In this document: one piece after another, positions 4,720-5,299 of the stretch
How positions within the stretch are numbered: the stretch's first letter is position 1
How the letters are laid out: each line of letters starts with the position of its first letter
Origin: QHWK01 sp035315685
Lineage (GTDB): Bacteria; Acidobacteriota; Vicinamibacteria; Vicinamibacterales; CAVVIG01
Reading direction: 5' to 3'
Assembly: GCA_035315685.1 (NCBI GenBank)
Contig: DATFXR010000061.1
Coordinates: forward strand, 1-5,299
DNA: 5,299 bases
Program-made: the position numbers and the translations under genes
Notes under the pieces: generated by a model
Told to the model about the DNA's origin: nothing
Database searches by the model: none
What the model saw: the letters and a program-made list of their open reading frames with translations, nothing else

Positions 4720-5299
4720 ATGAGCCGGCGCACGCTACCGGTCGCGACCGACCGACGCGAGGGGATCCGCGGGGTGTTGCTGCACACGCTGCCCGGCCGC
4801 GCGATCGTGATCGGCGTCGCCGTCAAGCTCGCGGTGATGGCGATTGGCGCCGTCCTCGGCGGCGTCGGATCGTTCCTCGGCGTCGTCGATACGGTCGCCG
4901 TGCTGGCTGCGGCCGCCGGCATCGCGGTGTTCGGCTTTCGGCTGATCGTCGCCGCCAAACGCCGCCTGCTCTGGCGCGTCCGCCGCAAGCTGATCATCTC
5001 CTACGTCTTCATCGGCCTGTTCCCGGCGCTGCTGCTGGTTTTGTTCGCGCTGCTGTGCGGCTTCCTGCTCTTCTATCACTTCAGCTCGTATCTGGTGCAG
5101 AGCCGGCTGCGCGCGCTCAGCGAGCAGGCGCGCTTCATCGCGCAAAGCACGGCGCTGGAGATCCAGCGCGCCGGCGGACGCGACGCCGCGAGCATCCTCG
5201 CGCGGCGCCAGGCGTCGGCGGCGGAGCAGTACAAGGGCGTCTCGCTCGCGATCGTACCGGTGAGCGACGCGTGCGGCGGCAGTCGGCCGAACAGCAGGG
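4720..5299 (+). CDS. Membrane sensor/signalling protein, N-terminal part only
   Basis: The frame is open to the right edge, giving 193 residues. A short basic tail is followed by hydrophobic segments at about 27-50, 54-78 and 92-119. A charged stretch RRLLWRVRRK (81-90) lies before the third, and a helical, possibly coiled segment runs from about 126 to 150 (SRLRALSEQARFIAQSTALE). This layout (membrane anchor, RRKL...FIG..PALL, then a long helix leading out of the membrane) resembles the input half of NtrY-like histidine kinases or membrane-bound SpoIIE/PP2C phosphatases. The catalytic domain lies outside the window, so the class is not settled. ATG 4720 is the first start after the in-frame stop at 4705-4707. 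A GTG at 4774 with GAGGGG upstream is an alternative. The ATG overlaps the TGA of a four-codon frame starting at 4709. Confidence 0.7.
   Translation, partial: MSRRTLPVATDRREGIRGVLLHTLPGRAIVIGVAVKLAVMAIGAVLGGVGSFLGVVDTVAVLAAAAGIAVFGFRLIVAAKRRLLWRVRRKLIISYVFIGLFPALLLVLFALLCGFLLFYHFSSYLVQSRLRALSEQARFIAQSTALEIQRAGGRDAASILARRQASAAEQYKGVSLAIVPVSDACGGSRPNSR

Noticed and set aside
4735..5145. Minus-strand frame rich in Glu/Gln/Arg resembling a coiled coil
   Set aside because: It is the antisense of transmembrane-helix codons in the plus-strand signalling gene. This strand pairing commonly gives false charged helices.

Overview
This GC-rich window (about two-thirds G+C by eye) carries seven protein genes plus one doubtful small reading frame. 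It looks like a chromosomal piece of an Acidobacteriota-type bacterium, perhaps Vicinamibacteria. That placement is an inference. It rests on the secreted LPAGTYRF protein, the style of the GT-C membrane protein, and the short heptamer arrays between genes. No RNA gene, CRISPR array, transposase or phage gene was seen.

Layout from left to right: (1) 1-908, minus: the N-terminal part of a GT-C-type membrane glycosyltransferase that runs off the left edge. (2) 1004-1861, plus: a secreted protein with a signal peptide, an LPAGTYRF domain, a Ser/Thr/Ala/Pro-rich stalk and an LPxTA-like C-terminal tail, followed by a hairpin with a T-run. (3) 1862-2090: a convergent spacer holding that hairpin, a possible 40-aa reading frame, and two facing arrays of the 7-bp unit TTAAGAA. 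(4) 2091-2450, minus: an FtsB/DivIC cell-division protein. (5) 2490-2816, plus: CutA, divergent from ftsB across 39 bp. (6) 2809-2901: a second pair of facing 7-bp arrays (unit ATGGCTG) between the converging ends of cutA and dedA. (7) 4691 down to 2899, minus: a two-gene operon of a cystathionine gamma-synthase/lyase-type PLP enzyme and a DedA membrane protein, joined by a 1-base TGATG overlap. (8) 4720 to the right edge, plus: the membrane N-terminus of a probable sensor or signalling protein, divergent from the PLP enzyme across only 28 bp.

The genes are housekeeping or envelope functions: cell division, membrane lipid handling, sulfur amino acids, metal tolerance and surface proteins. They do not form one pathway. 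The most unusual signal is in the spacers. Both tail-to-tail spacers contain inverted arrays of 7-bp units with unrelated sequences, and each reading frame that enters an array ends on a stop codon supplied by it. The divergent starts are also very tight. ftsB has a recognisable -35/-10 pair placed so close to its GTG that its mRNA would be essentially leaderless.
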